Assembly (NCBI RefSeq): GCF_022374875.2
Contig: NZ_CP092427.2
Span: forward strand, 682,001 to 746,000
Direction of reading: 5' to 3'
Length of the DNA: 64,000 nucleotides
Source of the DNA: Mycolicibacterium rufum
Lineage (GTDB): Bacteria > Actinomycetota > Actinomycetes > Mycobacteriales > Mycobacteriaceae
Under the pieces are notes generated by a model. It saw only the letters and a program-made list of their open reading frames with translations. It ran no database searches and was not told the DNA's origin. Below are positions 46,587 to 55,052 of the stretch, piece after piece. Position 1 is the stretch's first letter. Each line of letters starts with the position of its first letter. Position numbers and translations under genes: made by a program.

Positions 46587-47595
46587 CCGTCACGACGGCG
46601 CCGATACCGAGCTTCTCCTTGATCTTCTTCTCGATCTCGTTGGCGACGTCGACGTTCTCGAGCAGGAAGTTGCGGGCGTTCTCCTTGCCCTGCCCCAGCT
46701 GCTCCCCCTCGTAGGTGAACCAGGAGCCGGACTTGCGGATGAAGCCGTGCTCGACGCCCATGTCGATGAGCGACCCCTCCTTGCTGATGCCCTTGCCGTA
46801 GAGGATGTCGAACTCGGCCTGCTTGAACGGCGGCGACACCTTGTTCTTGACGACCTTGACCCGCGTGCGGTTGCCCACCGCGTCGGTGCCGTCCTTGAGC
46901 GTCTCGATCCGTCGCACGTCCAGGCGCACCGAGGCGTAGAACTTCAGCGCCTTACCGCCCGTGGTGGTCTCGGGCGAACCGAACATCACACCGATCTTCT
47001 CGCGCAGCTGGTTGATGAAGATCGCGGTGGTGCCCGAGTTGTTCAGCGCACCGGTCATCTTGCGCAGCGCCTGGCTCATCAGCCGGGCCTGCAAGCCGAC
47101 GTGGCTGTCCCCCATCTCGCCCTCGATCTCGGCACGGGGCACCAGCGCGGCCACCGAGTCGATGACGATGAGGTCGATGGCGCCGGAGCGCACCAGCATG
47201 TCGGCGATCTCAAGCGCCTGCTCACCGGTGTCGGGCTGCGAGACCAGCAGGGCGTCGGTGTCGACGCCGAGCTTCTTGGCGTAATCCGGGTCCAGCGCGT
47301 GCTCGGCGTCGATGAACGCCGCGATGCCGCCGGCGGCCTGGGCGTTGGCCACGGCGTGCAGGGCGACGGTGGTCTTGCCGGAGGACTCCGGACCGTAGAT
47401 CTCGACGACGCGGCCGCGCGGCAACCCGCCGATCCCGAGCGCGACGTCCAGGGCGATGGAGCCGGTCGGGATGACCGAGATGGGCTGGCGGACCTCGTCG
47501 CCGAGTCGCATCACCGAGCCCTTGCCGAAGTTCTTGTCGATCTGGGCGAGGGCCAGTTCCAGGGCCTTCTCGCGATCAGGGGCTTGCTGCGCCAT
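46552..47595 (-). CDS. recA: Recombinase RecA (intein-free)
   Basis: 347-residue recombinase and LexA co-protease. Walker [10 protein letters not shown], Walker [12 protein letters not shown]2 loop [19 protein letters not shown], and a regular C-terminal domain. The reading frame is continuous: the large intein of M. tuberculosis RecA is absent. ATG 47595 has GGAGAGG. Two promoter inputs can be read upstream: a RecA-NDp (PafBC) element and a LexA box, the dual control known for mycobacterial recA. Confidence 0.97.
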   Translation of the reverse strand: MAQQAPDREKALELALAQIDKNFGKGSVMRLGDEVRQPISVIPTGSIALDVALGIGGLPRGRVVEIYGPESSGKTTVALHAVANAQAAGGIAAFIDAEHALDPDYAKKLGVDTDALLVSQPDTGEQALEIADMLVRSGAIDLIVIDSVAALVPRAEIEGEMGDSHVGLQARLMSQALRKMTGALNNSGTTAIFINQLREKIGVMFGSPETTTGGKALKFYASVRLDVRRIETLKDGTDAVGNRTRVKVVKNKVSPPFKQAEFDILYGKGISKEGSLIDMGVEHGFIRKSGSWFTYEGEQLGQGKENARNFLLENVDVANEIEKKIKEKLGIGAVVTDDDVLPAPVDF

Positions 47596-47648
47596 GATGT
47601 ACCTCTCCGGGTAGTCGTTGTCGACCGGTTCTCGGTCGGTTGGCCGTG

Positions 47649-47671
47649 ACGCTAGGGCAGGGCACCGACAA
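47649..47671 (-). promoter_or_regulatory. RecA-NDp / PafBC-dependent promoter of recA
   Basis: On the complement, TTGTCGGTG, 8 bases (CCCTGCCC), TAGCGT exactly match the LexA-independent mycobacterial DNA damage promoter TTGTCRGTG-N8-TANNNT. Its -10 is 54 bases upstream of the recA start. Confidence 0.85.
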
Positions 47672-47699
47672 GTCGCGGGGCGAACGTCACCCACAGTAG

Positions 47700-47715
47700 A
47701 CGAACAGGTGTTCGA
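47700..47715. promoter_or_regulatory. LexA (SOS) box between recA and the divergent hydrolase gene
   Basis: ACGAACAGGTGTTCGA has one mismatch to TCGAAC-N4-GTTCGA. It is 105 bp upstream of recA and 38 bp upstream of the hydrolase start, immediately before the -35 region of that gene's presumed promoter (-10 TAGCGT, 47739-47744). Confidence 0.8.
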
Positions 47716-47752
47716 TTCAAGTGGACACGCCGACGGTCTAGCGTTTCCGTCC

Positions 47753-48652
47753 ATGACCACGCGACAAGACGTCCGCATCCCGGCCGGCCGCGAGCAGATC
47801 GCCGCCTATCTGTACACGCCGGACGGGCCCGGCCCGGCGGGCTCCGGCAGGCCGTGCATCGTGATGGCCCACGGGTTCACCGCCACCCGCGACGACGGAC
47901 TGCCCGCCTACGCCGAGGCATTCTGCGCGGCCGGCTACGTCGTGGTGGTGTTCGACTACCGCGGCTTCGGCGCCTCCACCGGGACGCCGCGCCAGCTGCT
48001 CGACATCGGGATGCAGCACGCCGACTATCACACCGTGGTGGCGTGTGCCCGCCGCCTCGACGGGGTCGATCCCGACCGGATCGTGCTCTGGGGCTCGTCG
48101 TTCAGCGGCGGGCACGTGCTGGCCGTGGCGGCCGAGGATCCGCGGATCGCGGCGGTGATCTCCCAGGCGCCGTTCACCGACGGGATCGCGACGTTGCGCG
48201 CCCAACCGCTGTCGTTCGTCCCGAAGGGGCTGGCCGCGGGACTGCGGGACCAGATCGGCGCCTGGCGCGGGCGGCCGCCCCACCTGATGGCCGCCGTCGG
48301 TGACCCGGGCACCGTCGCCGCGATGACCTCCCCCGACGCCAAACCCGGATTCGAGGCGATCGTCGGCCCGAACTCTCTGTGGCGCAACGAATTCAGCGCC
48401 CGCGTCGCGCTGCGCCTTGGCCTGTACCGGCCCGGTACCGTGACCGCCCGGTTGACCATGCCGCTGCTGATCTGCGTGTGCGAGAACGACCTCGTCACAC
48501 CCCCGAGCCCCACCATCGCGGCGGCGCAGCGCGCACCGCGCGGGGAGTTACGCCGATACCCCTACGGCCATTTCGACATCTACCGCGACCCGCAGGTCAA
48601 GGCCGACCAACTCGCGTTCCTGCGCCGGGTGTTCGCCGACGTCGCCGGCTAA
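47753..48652 (+). CDS. Alpha/beta-hydrolase (dienelactone/acyl-peptidase-like)
   Basis: 299-residue hydrolase. [20 protein letters not shown] is the oxyanion region, [14 protein letters not shown] the nucleophile elbow (G-S-S-F-S-G), [12 protein letters not shown] the acid, and [11 protein letters not shown] the His. The layout is the X-Pro dipeptidyl-peptidase/dienelactone hydrolase-like group; substrate unknown. ATG 47753 is 8 bases after TAGCGT, fitting a leaderless transcript. It is divergent from recA and shares the LexA box region. The hydrogenase cluster begins 65 bp after it. Confidence 0.82.
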   Translation: MTTRQDVRIPAGREQIAAYLYTPDGPGPAGSGRPCIVMAHGFTATRDDGLPAYAEAFCAAGYVVVVFDYRGFGASTGTPRQLLDIGMQHADYHTVVACARRLDGVDPDRIVLWGSSFSGGHVLAVAAEDPRIAAVISQAPFTDGIATLRAQPLSFVPKGLAAGLRDQIGAWRGRPPHLMAAVGDPGTVAAMTSPDAKPGFEAIVGPNSLWRNEFSARVALRLGLYRPGTVTARLTMPLLICVCENDLVTPPSPTIAAAQRAPRGELRRYPYGHFDIYRDPQVKADQLAFLRRVFADVAG

Positions 48653-48717
48653 CCGATCCTGGACGCGCTGTGCGCGACGGTCCTATCGTGGGGTCATCCG
48701 CCACGGAACGGACTCTC

Positions 48718-49047
48718 ATGCACGAGATGGCGATCACCCAGAGTGTCGTCGATGCCGTGTGCGAGCACGCCGCCGGTCGGCGCGTGCACGGCGTCAGGCT
48801 GGAGATCGGGGCGTTGTGCGCGCTGGTTCCCGACTCCATGCAGTTCTGCTTCGAGCTCGCCACCGAAGGCACCCTGGCCGAGGGCGCGTACCTCGACATC
48901 GACATGCGGCCCGGGGCTGGGCGCTGCCGCACCTGCGGCGACAGCGTCGTCCTGCAGGACTTCATCCTGCTCTGCCCGTGTGGCAGCGCCGACGTCGAGG
49001 TGACCGCCGGCCACGACATCCGGATTCGATCGATGGAAGTGAGCTGA
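48718..49047 (+). CDS. hypA: Hydrogenase nickel incorporation protein HypA
   Basis: 109-residue Ni metallochaperone. The N-terminal [14 protein letters not shown] provides the Ni-binding Met-His-Glu; the zinc site has CRTC and a compact [11 protein letters not shown], where the second knuckle is C-x-C instead of CxxC. It acts with HypB to insert nickel into the hydrogenase large subunit. ATG 48718; GGAACGGAC is the presumed ribosome site, and TATCGT (48684-48689) a possible -10 for the cluster. First gene of the hydrogenase run. Confidence 0.9.
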   Translation: MHEMAITQSVVDAVCEHAAGRRVHGVRLEIGALCALVPDSMQFCFELATEGTLAEGAYLDIDMRPGAGRCRTCGDSVVLQDFILLCPCGSADVEVTAGHDIRIRSMEVS

Positions 49048-49049
49048 CC

Positions 49050-49859
49050 ATGTGCGCAACCTGCGGGTGCGGCGGCGACGAACCGGCCATCACCGTCGCC
49101 GGCGCGCCGGCACCCCACCACGACCACGACCACGACCACGACCACCACCATGCGCACACCCACACCGTCGAGCTCGAACACCGCGTGCTGGCCAAGAACG
49201 ACGCGCTTGCTGAGCGGAACCGTCGGTGGCTGGCGCAACGCCGGATCGTCGCGCTGAACCTCACCAGCTCCCCGGGCGCCGGAAAGACCACGCTGCTGGA
49301 GCGGACCGTCCGTGAGCTGAGGACCAGCCCGGTGACCGTCATCGAAGGCGATCAGGAAACGCTGCTCGACGCCGAGCGCATCCGCGCGACCGGAGTGCCC
49401 GCCGTGCAGATCAACACCGGCGCCGGCTGCCACCTCGACGCGCAGATGGTCGGTGAGGCACTGGGCACACTGGATCCGCCGGAGAACTCGCTGCTGTTCA
49501 TCGAGAACGTGGGGAACCTCGTCTGTCCGGCCATGTTCGACCTCGGGGAACTGACGAAGGTCGTGATCATCTCCGTGACCGAGGGCACCGACAAACCGCT
49601 GAAATATCCGCACATGTTCGCCGCGGCGGGACTGGTGCTCATCAACAAGTCCGACCTGTTGCCCTATGTCGACTTCGATGTCGACCGATGCGCAAGCTAC
49701 GCAAGGTCCGTCAACCCTGGCGTCACCATCATGACGGTGTCGGCGACGACCGGCCAAGGGGTCGCGGAATGGTATCGCTGGATCGAGATCCAGCAACACA
49801 ACATGTCGTCGGACCGTTTGTGGCGACCATCCGTTGACAACGGATATCCGCGGGAGTAA
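49050..49859 (+). CDS. hypB: Hydrogenase nickel incorporation GTPase HypB
   Basis: 269-residue SIMIBI GTPase. N-terminal high-affinity Ni motif CATCGCGG (Cys2, 5, 7), a His-rich nickel store at residues 23-38 (alternating His/Asp), then the P-loop SSPGAGKTT at 73-81, [24 protein letters not shown] with the inter-subunit Cys, and NKSDLLPY as the guanine-specificity motif. Starts 2 bases after hypA. The last 25 residues ([20 protein letters not shown]) are unusual and the DNA there contains a palindrome and a TTGACA box. Confidence 0.95.
   Translation: MCATCGCGGDEPAITVAGAPAPHHDHDHDHDHHHAHTHTVELEHRVLAKNDALAERNRRWLAQRRIVALNLTSSPGAGKTTLLERTVRELRTSPVTVIEGDQETLLDAERIRATGVPAVQINTGAGCHLDAQMVGEALGTLDPPENSLLFIENVGNLVCPAMFDLGELTKVVIISVTEGTDKPLKYPHMFAAAGLVLINKSDLLPYVDFDVDRCASYARSVNPGVTIMTVSATTGQGVAEWYRWIEIQQHNMSSDRLWRPSVDNGYPRE
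49829..49845. promoter_or_regulatory. Palindromic operator overlapping a -35-like box upstream of hhyS
   Basis: ATCCGTTG-A-CAACGGAT is a perfect 8-bp inverted repeat at the 3' end of hypB. It contains TTGACA (49834-49839), a consensus -35, followed after 17 bp by TAAACC (49857-49862), a partial -10. This may be a regulated internal promoter for the structural genes, whose start is about 100 bases downstream. Confidence 0.5.
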
Positions 49860-49944
49860 ACCGAGATTCAGCGGCGTGCAAGTGGGCCGAAGGTCGACTC
49901 CGACGCTGCAGGGGTCCCAGCCCGGCCCCGGAAAGCTGTGGCAC

Positions 49945-51000
49945 ATGCCTCTCGAGGCAGCAGTCAAAGCGGAAGAGGCACTGATCCATGTTCTGTGGAT
50001 CAACGCCGGTTTGAGTTGTGACGGCGATTCAGTGGCGTTGACTGCCGCCACTCAACCCAGCATCGAGGAGATCGCTCTCGGCGCGCTCCCCGGCCTGCCC
50101 AAGGTCGCCGTCCACTGGCCACTGATCGACTTCGAGTGCGGACCGAACGGGGGCGCCGACGACTTCCTCGAATGGTTCTTCAAAGCGGACAGAGGCGAAT
50201 TGGAACCATTCGTACTGGTCGTCGAGGGGTCCATCCCGAACGAGAAGATCAAGGACGAAGGATACTGGTGCGGGTTCGGTAACGACCCGGCAACCGGCCA
50301 GCCGATGACCACCAGCGAATGGCTGGATCGCCTCGCCCCCAAGGCGACCGCGGTGGTGGCGGTGGGGACGTGCGCCACCTACGGCGGCATCCACGCGATG
50401 GCGGGCAACCCGACGGGCGCCATGGGAGTGCCCGACTATCTCGGATGGGACTGGAAGACCAAGGCGGGCATCCCGATCGTGTGCGTGCCCGGTTGCCCGA
50501 TCCACCCGGACAACCTGTCGGAGACGTTGACGTACCTGTTGTACATGGCCACCGACCAGGCCCCGATGATCCCGCTGGACGACGCTCTGCGGCCCACATG
50601 GCTGTTCGGCGCCACCGTGCACGAGGGGTGCGACCGGGCCGGCTACTACGAGCAGGGTGATTTCGCCACCGAGTACGGGTCGCCGAAATGCATTGTCAAG
50701 CTTGGCTGCTGGGGTCCTGTCGTCAAGTGCAACGTGCCCAAACGCGGCTGGATCAACGGCGTCGGCGGTTGCCCGAACGTCGGCGGCATCTGCATCGGCT
50801 GCACCATGCCGGGCTTCCCCGACAAGTTCATGCCCTTCATGGACGAACCGCCCGGCGGCAAGCTCTCCAGCGCGGCGTCCGGACTCTACGGCTCGGTGAT
50901 CCGCAACCTGCGCCACGTCACGGGTCGCACGGTCGACAAAGAACCCAGGTGGCGGCATCCCGGCACGCAGCTCGAGACCGGAGCGACGCGCACCTGGTAG
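49945..51000 (+). CDS. hhyS: Actinobacterial-type (group 1h) [NiFe]-hydrogenase small subunit
   Basis: 351-residue electron-transfer subunit with three Fe-S clusters. Proximal-cluster ligands read as Cys25, Asp28, Cys143 and Cys184: the motif LSCDGDSV has Asp where other hydrogenases have the second Cys of CxxC, the pattern known for group 1h. Distal cluster: His226, Cys229, Cys249, Cys255. More Cys for the medial cluster: 262, 276, 283, 286. No Tat signal and no C-terminal anchor. ATG 49945 follows GGAAAG; GTG 49876, GTG 49882 or TTG 49834 would give longer starts. A 14-bp hairpin spans the stop codon. Confidence 0.93.
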   Translation: MPLEAAVKAEEALIHVLWINAGLSCDGDSVALTAATQPSIEEIALGALPGLPKVAVHWPLIDFECGPNGGADDFLEWFFKADRGELEPFVLVVEGSIPNEKIKDEGYWCGFGNDPATGQPMTTSEWLDRLAPKATAVVAVGTCATYGGIHAMAGNPTGAMGVPDYLGWDWKTKAGIPIVCVPGCPIHPDNLSETLTYLLYMATDQAPMIPLDDALRPTWLFGATVHEGCDRAGYYEQGDFATEYGSPKCIVKLGCWGPVVKCNVPKRGWINGVGGCPNVGGICIGCTMPGFPDKFMPFMDEPPGGKLSSAASGLYGSVIRNLRHVTGRTVDKEPRWRHPGTQLETGATRTW

Positions 51001-51012
51001 GTGCGCGTCGCT
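50982..51012 (+). promoter_or_regulatory. Intercistronic hairpin between hhyS and hhyL
   Basis: A perfect 14-bp inverted repeat (AGCGACGCGCACCT and its complement) with the 3-base loop GGT. It spans the hhyS stop codon at 50998-51000 and ends 79 bases before hhyL. With no T-run it could be an attenuator or an RNA-stabilising structure that sets the subunit ratio. Confidence 0.65.
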
Positions 51013-51091
51013 GTTCGCGTCTTCCGGGCCACGTTGCAGCATCGTTGAAACGCCCTGCACCGCTGCGCATCACACAGGAAGAAGAAGTCCG

Positions 51092-52888
51092 ATGACAACG
51101 ATCATCCCCGAGCCGTCCCACGTCAAGCGCGACCCCGGCCAACTGGTGGAGATGGCCTGGGACCCGATCACCCGCATCGTCGGCAGCCTCGGCATCTACA
51201 CCAAGATCGATTTCGAGAACAGGGAAGTCGTCGAGTGCCACAGCACCTCGTCGATCTTCCGCGGCTACTCGATCTTCATGAAGGGCAAGGACCCCAGAGA
51301 CGCGCACTTCATCACCAGCCGCATCTGCGGCATCTGCGGGGACAACCACGCAACCTGTTCGTGCTACTGCCAGAACATGGCGTACGGCGTCCAGCCGCCG
51401 CATCTGGGTGAATGGCTCATCAACCTCGGCGAGGCTGCCGAATACATGTTCGACCACAACATCTTTCAAGAAAACCTGGTGGGGGTCGACTACTGCGAGA
51501 AGATGGTGTCCGAAACCAATCCCAGCGTGCTCGCCAAGGCCGAGAATACCCAATCCCCGCACGCCGATGCGCACGGCTACCGCACGATCGCCGACATCAT
51601 GAGGGCGCTCAACCCCTTCACCGGCGACTTCTACCGCGAGGCGCTCCAGGTAAGCAGGTGGACCCGGGAGATGTTCTGCCTGATGGAAGGCCGGCACGTC
51701 CACCCCTCCACGCTCTATCCCGGCGGGATCGGCACCACCGCCACCATCCAGTTGATGACCGACTACATGACGCGGCTGATGCGCTACGTGGAGTTCATGA
51801 AGAAAGTCGTGCCGATGCACGACGACCTGTTCGACTTCTTCTACGAGGCGTTGCCCGGCTACGACCAGGTGGGCCTGCGGCGCACCCTGCTCGGCTGCTG
51901 GGGATCGTTCCAGGACCCCGAGGTGTGCAACTTCGCCTACAAGGACATGGAGCGCTGGGGCAACGCCATGTTCGTCACACCCGGCGTGGTCATCGACGGC
52001 AAGCTGCACACCCATTCACTGGTGGACATCAACCTCGGTATCCGAATCCTTCTGGGCCACAGCTACTACGACGACTGGTCCGACCAGGAGATGTTCGTCA
52101 AGACGGATCCGCTGGGGAATCCGATCGATCGACGACATCCGTGGAACCAGCACACCAATCCCAAGCCGCAGAAGCGGGATTTCGACGGCAACTACAGCTG
52201 GGTGATGTCGCCGCGGTGGTTCGACGGTAAGGACCACCTGGCGCTGGACACCGGGGGCGGCCCGCTGGCACGGCTCTGGTCGACGGCGCTGGCCGGCCTG
52301 GTGGACATCGGGTACGTCAAGGCGACGGGTTCCAGCGTGCAGATCAACCTGCCGAAGACGGCGCTGAGAGGACCCGTCGAACTCGAGTGGAGGATCCCGC
52401 AGTACGGCAGCAACACCCTCGAACGCAACCGCGCCCGGACGTACTTCCAGGCCTACTCCGCCGCATGCGCCCTGCACTTCGCCGAGAAGGCGCTCGTGGA
52501 GATCCGCGCCGGACGCACCAAGACATGGGAGAAGTTCGAGGTGCCCGACGAGGGCATCGGCTGCGGGTTCACCGAGGCAGTGCGCGGCGTGCTGTCCCAC
52601 CATATGGTGATCCGCGACGGCAAGATCGCGAACTACCATCCGTACCCCCCGACACCGTGGAACGCCAACCCGCGGGACAGCTACGGGACGCCGGGGCCCT
52701 ACGAGGATGCGGTGCAGGGCCAGCCGATCTTCGAGGAGAACGACAGGGAGCATTTCAAGGGTATCGATGTCATGCGAACGGTGCGCAGCTTCGATCCATG
52801 CCTGCCGTGTGGGGTGCACATGTACCTGGGCGGGGGGAAGCACCTGAACCTGCTGCACTCACCCACCCAGTCGGTGACCGGGGAATAG
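51092..52888 (+). CDS. hhyL: Actinobacterial-type (group 1h) [NiFe]-hydrogenase large subunit
   Basis: 598-residue catalytic subunit that splits H2 at a Ni-Fe(CN)2CO centre. The L1 motif RICGICGDNH is at 77-86 (Cys79, Cys82) and the C-terminal L2 motif DPCLPCGVH at 568-576 (Cys570, Cys573). The 22 residues after His576 (MYLGGGKHLNLLHSPTQS and on) are the extension removed by the maturation protease after Ni insertion. ATG 51092 follows AGGAAGAAGAAG. By family, it oxidises trace H2 and passes electrons through HhyS. Membrane link not encoded within it. Confidence 0.96.
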   Translation: MTTIIPEPSHVKRDPGQLVEMAWDPITRIVGSLGIYTKIDFENREVVECHSTSSIFRGYSIFMKGKDPRDAHFITSRICGICGDNHATCSCYCQNMAYGVQPPHLGEWLINLGEAAEYMFDHNIFQENLVGVDYCEKMVSETNPSVLAKAENTQSPHADAHGYRTIADIMRALNPFTGDFYREALQVSRWTREMFCLMEGRHVHPSTLYPGGIGTTATIQLMTDYMTRLMRYVEFMKKVVPMHDDLFDFFYEALPGYDQVGLRRTLLGCWGSFQDPEVCNFAYKDMERWGNAMFVTPGVVIDGKLHTHSLVDINLGIRILLGHSYYDDWSDQEMFVKTDPLGNPIDRRHPWNQHTNPKPQKRDFDGNYSWVMSPRWFDGKDHLALDTGGGPLARLWSTALAGLVDIGYVKATGSSVQINLPKTALRGPVELEWRIPQYGSNTLERNRARTYFQAYSAACALHFAEKALVEIRAGRTKTWEKFEVPDEGIGCGFTEAVRGVLSHHMVIRDGKIANYHPYPPTPWNANPRDSYGTPGPYEDAVQGQPIFEENDREHFKGIDVMRTVRSFDPCLPCGVHMYLGGGKHLNLLHSPTQSVTGE

Positions 52889-52891
52889 GTC

Positions 52892-53782
52892 ATGGCCCCA
52901 CCGACGCCGCCGAGCCGAGACGACGCGAAGTGGCGCACGGCGGGTGACCGGATACAGACGCTGCTGGACGCGGTCGCAACGGGCGGGGTGGCCGCGCGGG
53001 AGCGCGCCGAGCAATTGGTACGCGAGGTGACCGATCTCTACGGAGCGGCGCTGGAGCGGATGATCGAGGCGACCCTGGCCGCGAAACCGGAACTCGCGCA
53101 GGTGTTCGCAGCCGACGATCTCGTGGCCAGCCTGCTTCTCGTGCACGGCCTGCATCCGCACGACACCGAGCGCCGGGTGGCCGATGCGCTGGAGTCCGTC
53201 CGGCCCTATCTCGGCTCGCACGGTGGCGATGTCTCGCTGCTGAGCGTGACCGACGGTGTCGTGCGCCTACAGTTCCAGGGCAGCTGCAGGAGCTGTCCGT
53301 CCTCTTCGGTGACGCTGGAACTCGCGGTGCGGGATGCGGTGCGCGCGGCCGCCCCGGAGATCACGGCGATCGAAGTGGTTGCCGCCGAACCGGATTCGAC
53401 GACCGGCGTGATACCGGCGGACACGCTGTTGAGCCGGGTGCGGGCCGACGGAATGCACGCGAACTGGCAGCCGGTACCTGCGCTGGCCGAGTTGCGCGAC
53501 GCCGAGGTCGGCGGTTTCCGCGTGGCGGGCATGACCGCTCTCGCTTGCCGCGTCGGCGATGACGTGTTCGCCTACCGCGACCGCTGCGGCGCCTGTACCG
53601 GATCGATGGCCGGCGCCCTCCTGACCGGCGCCGTCCTGCGGTGCCCCGGCTGCGGTGCCGCGTTCGACGTGGTCCACGCCGGCTCCGGTGTCGACGGCGA
53701 CGGTCGTCTGGAGCCGATCCCGGTGCTCGAGCGCGACGGTGTGCTCTCGATGGCACTGCCCGTGTCCGCGGAGGTGGCGTGA
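52892..53782 (+). CDS. hhyE: Hydrogenase-associated NifU/Rieske-like protein HhyE
   Basis: 296-residue fusion. A helical N-terminus (about 1-90) is followed by a NifU C-terminal domain with the Cys132/Cys135 pair (GSCRSCPSS), then a Rieske-like fold (about 190-275) with CGAC and CPGC (Cys232, Cys235, Cys251, Cys254). In true Rieske proteins two of these are His. Starts 3 bases after hhyL; its stop overlaps the next start. In M. smegmatis the equivalent is thought to carry or assemble Fe-S clusters between hydrogenase and the respiratory chain. Confidence 0.88.
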   Translation: MAPPTPPSRDDAKWRTAGDRIQTLLDAVATGGVAARERAEQLVREVTDLYGAALERMIEATLAAKPELAQVFAADDLVASLLLVHGLHPHDTERRVADALESVRPYLGSHGGDVSLLSVTDGVVRLQFQGSCRSCPSSSVTLELAVRDAVRAAAPEITAIEVVAAEPDSTTGVIPADTLLSRVRADGMHANWQPVPALAELRDAEVGGFRVAGMTALACRVGDDVFAYRDRCGACTGSMAGALLTGAVLRCPGCGAAFDVVHAGSGVDGDGRLEPIPVLERDGVLSMALPVSAEVA

Positions 53783-54417
53783 TGCAGGGCGCTTTCGATG
53801 TGCTGACGCGCATCCGGGCCGAGCGCGGTACCCCGCCGCGCGCGGGCGAGCGCTGCGAGATGTGCTCGGAGCCGGTCGCCGACGAGCACCAGCACGTGGT
53901 CGATGTCGAGGTCCGGCAGCTGATGTGTGTCTGTCGCGGCTGCTACCTGCTGTTCACCGACAGCACTGCGCTGTTGCGCTACCGTGCGGTGCCGGATCGC
54001 TACCTCGCCTTCCCGCAGTTCGCGATGGACCGTCGCGCGTGGGAGGCGTTGCAGATCCCGGTCGGGCTGGCGTTCTTCTTCCGCAACTCCTCGCTCGGCC
54101 GCACCGTGGCCTTCTACCCGGGCCCCGCCGGCGCCACCGAGTCGGAGCTGGACATGCAGGCGTGGGACGGCATCCGCGCCGAAGATCCCCGGGTCGACCG
54201 CCTCGCCGCCGACACCGAAGCCCTGCTGGTGCGCGCGCCCGACAGCGAGGACGCCGCGCCACACGGCTATCTCGTGCCGATCGACGCCTGCTATGAGTTC
54301 GTCGGCCGACTGCGAATGCTGTGGCGCGGATTCGACGGTGGCCAGGAGGCACATGTCTACGTCCACGAGTTCTTCGAGCTTCTCGAGGAACGCGCCCGGG
54401 TGGTGGAGCGCACATGA
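53782..54417 (+). CDS. Hydrogenase-cluster protein, DUF5947 type
   Basis: 211-residue protein. N-terminal metal-site candidates: CEMC (Cys25, Cys28) and CVCRGC (Cys49, Cys51, Cys54), within ERCEMCSEPVADEHQHVVDV and RQLMCVCRGCYLLF. The rest is a mixed domain with VGLAFFFRNSSLGRTVAFYP and a C-terminal helix FFELLEERARVVE. ATG 53782 overlaps the hhyE stop (TGATG), and its own stop overlaps the next start. It resembles the DUF5947 family always found with group 1h hydrogenases. Function unknown; a Cys-rich scaffold or chaperone is possible. Confidence 0.82.
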   Translation: MQGAFDVLTRIRAERGTPPRAGERCEMCSEPVADEHQHVVDVEVRQLMCVCRGCYLLFTDSTALLRYRAVPDRYLAFPQFAMDRRAWEALQIPVGLAFFFRNSSLGRTVAFYPGPAGATESELDMQAWDGIRAEDPRVDRLAADTEALLVRAPDSEDAAPHGYLVPIDACYEFVGRLRMLWRGFDGGQEAHVYVHEFFELLEERARVVERT

Positions 54418-55052
54418 CCGAACTCCACTTCACCGTCGTCGACATCGCACCCGAGCCCTACGCCGTGACCCCGATGCTGATGGCCCGAATCGGCACAGCG
54501 GCGATGGACGACGAGCCGGTCCACGCGATCGCCTTGCGGTGCCAGGTCAGGATCGAACCGTTGCGGCGCAGCTATTCCGAGGACGAAGCGGCCGGACTAC
54601 TCGACCTGTTCGGACCTCGCGAACGATGGTCGGCGACGCAGCACACATTCCTGTGGCAGCACACCTCGGCCATGGTGCCGGGATTCACCGGCACCACGGA
54701 GGTCCAGCTGCCGCTCGAGTGCACCTACGACTTCGAGGTCAAGGCCGCCAAGTACCTGCTCGCGCTCGACGCGGGCACCGTCCCGCTGCAATTCCTCTTC
54801 AGCGGAACTGTTTTCGTCCGCGGTAATCGCGGTTTCGGAGTTCAGCAGGTGCCGTGGGACCGAGAGGAGCGCTACGACATGCCGGTGTCGGTCTGGCGCG
54901 ATCTCATCCGGCTGCACTATCCCAACACCGGTTGGCTGCGCCTGCCCCGTGACACCATCGACGCGCTGGCCGCCTATCGGTCTGCCCGCGGGCTTCTCGG
55001 CTTCGACGAGGCGATCTGCGAACTGATGGCCGCGGCCAAGGAACTGCGATGA
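54414..55052 (+). CDS. Hydrogenase-cluster protein, DUF6084 type
   Basis: 212-residue protein, predicted all-beta N-terminal half: LHFTVVDIAPEPYAVTPMLM, ALRCQVRIEPLRRSYSEDEA, TEVQLPLECTYDFEVKAAKY, then a helical end (AYRSARGLLGFDEAICELMA). No signal peptide, no conserved Cys pair. ATG 54414 overlaps the preceding stop by 4 bases and its own stop overlaps the next gene. It resembles the DUF6084 family. Function unknown. Confidence 0.8.
   Translation: MTELHFTVVDIAPEPYAVTPMLMARIGTAAMDDEPVHAIALRCQVRIEPLRRSYSEDEAAGLLDLFGPRERWSATQHTFLWQHTSAMVPGFTGTTEVQLPLECTYDFEVKAAKYLLALDAGTVPLQFLFSGTVFVRGNRGFGVQQVPWDREERYDMPVSVWRDLIRLHYPNTGWLRLPRDTIDALAAYRSARGLLGFDEAICELMAAAKELR

Noticed and set aside
49050..49170. 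His/Asp repeat at the hypB 5' end as a frameshift or microsatellite error
   Set aside because: The frame stays open and a His-rich nickel-binding stretch is normal in HypB.
49834..49944. N-terminal extension of HhyS containing GRRS as a Tat signal
   Set aside because: No hydrophobic core follows the Arg pair, the extended start codons lack ribosome sites, and group 1h enzymes are not known to be exported.
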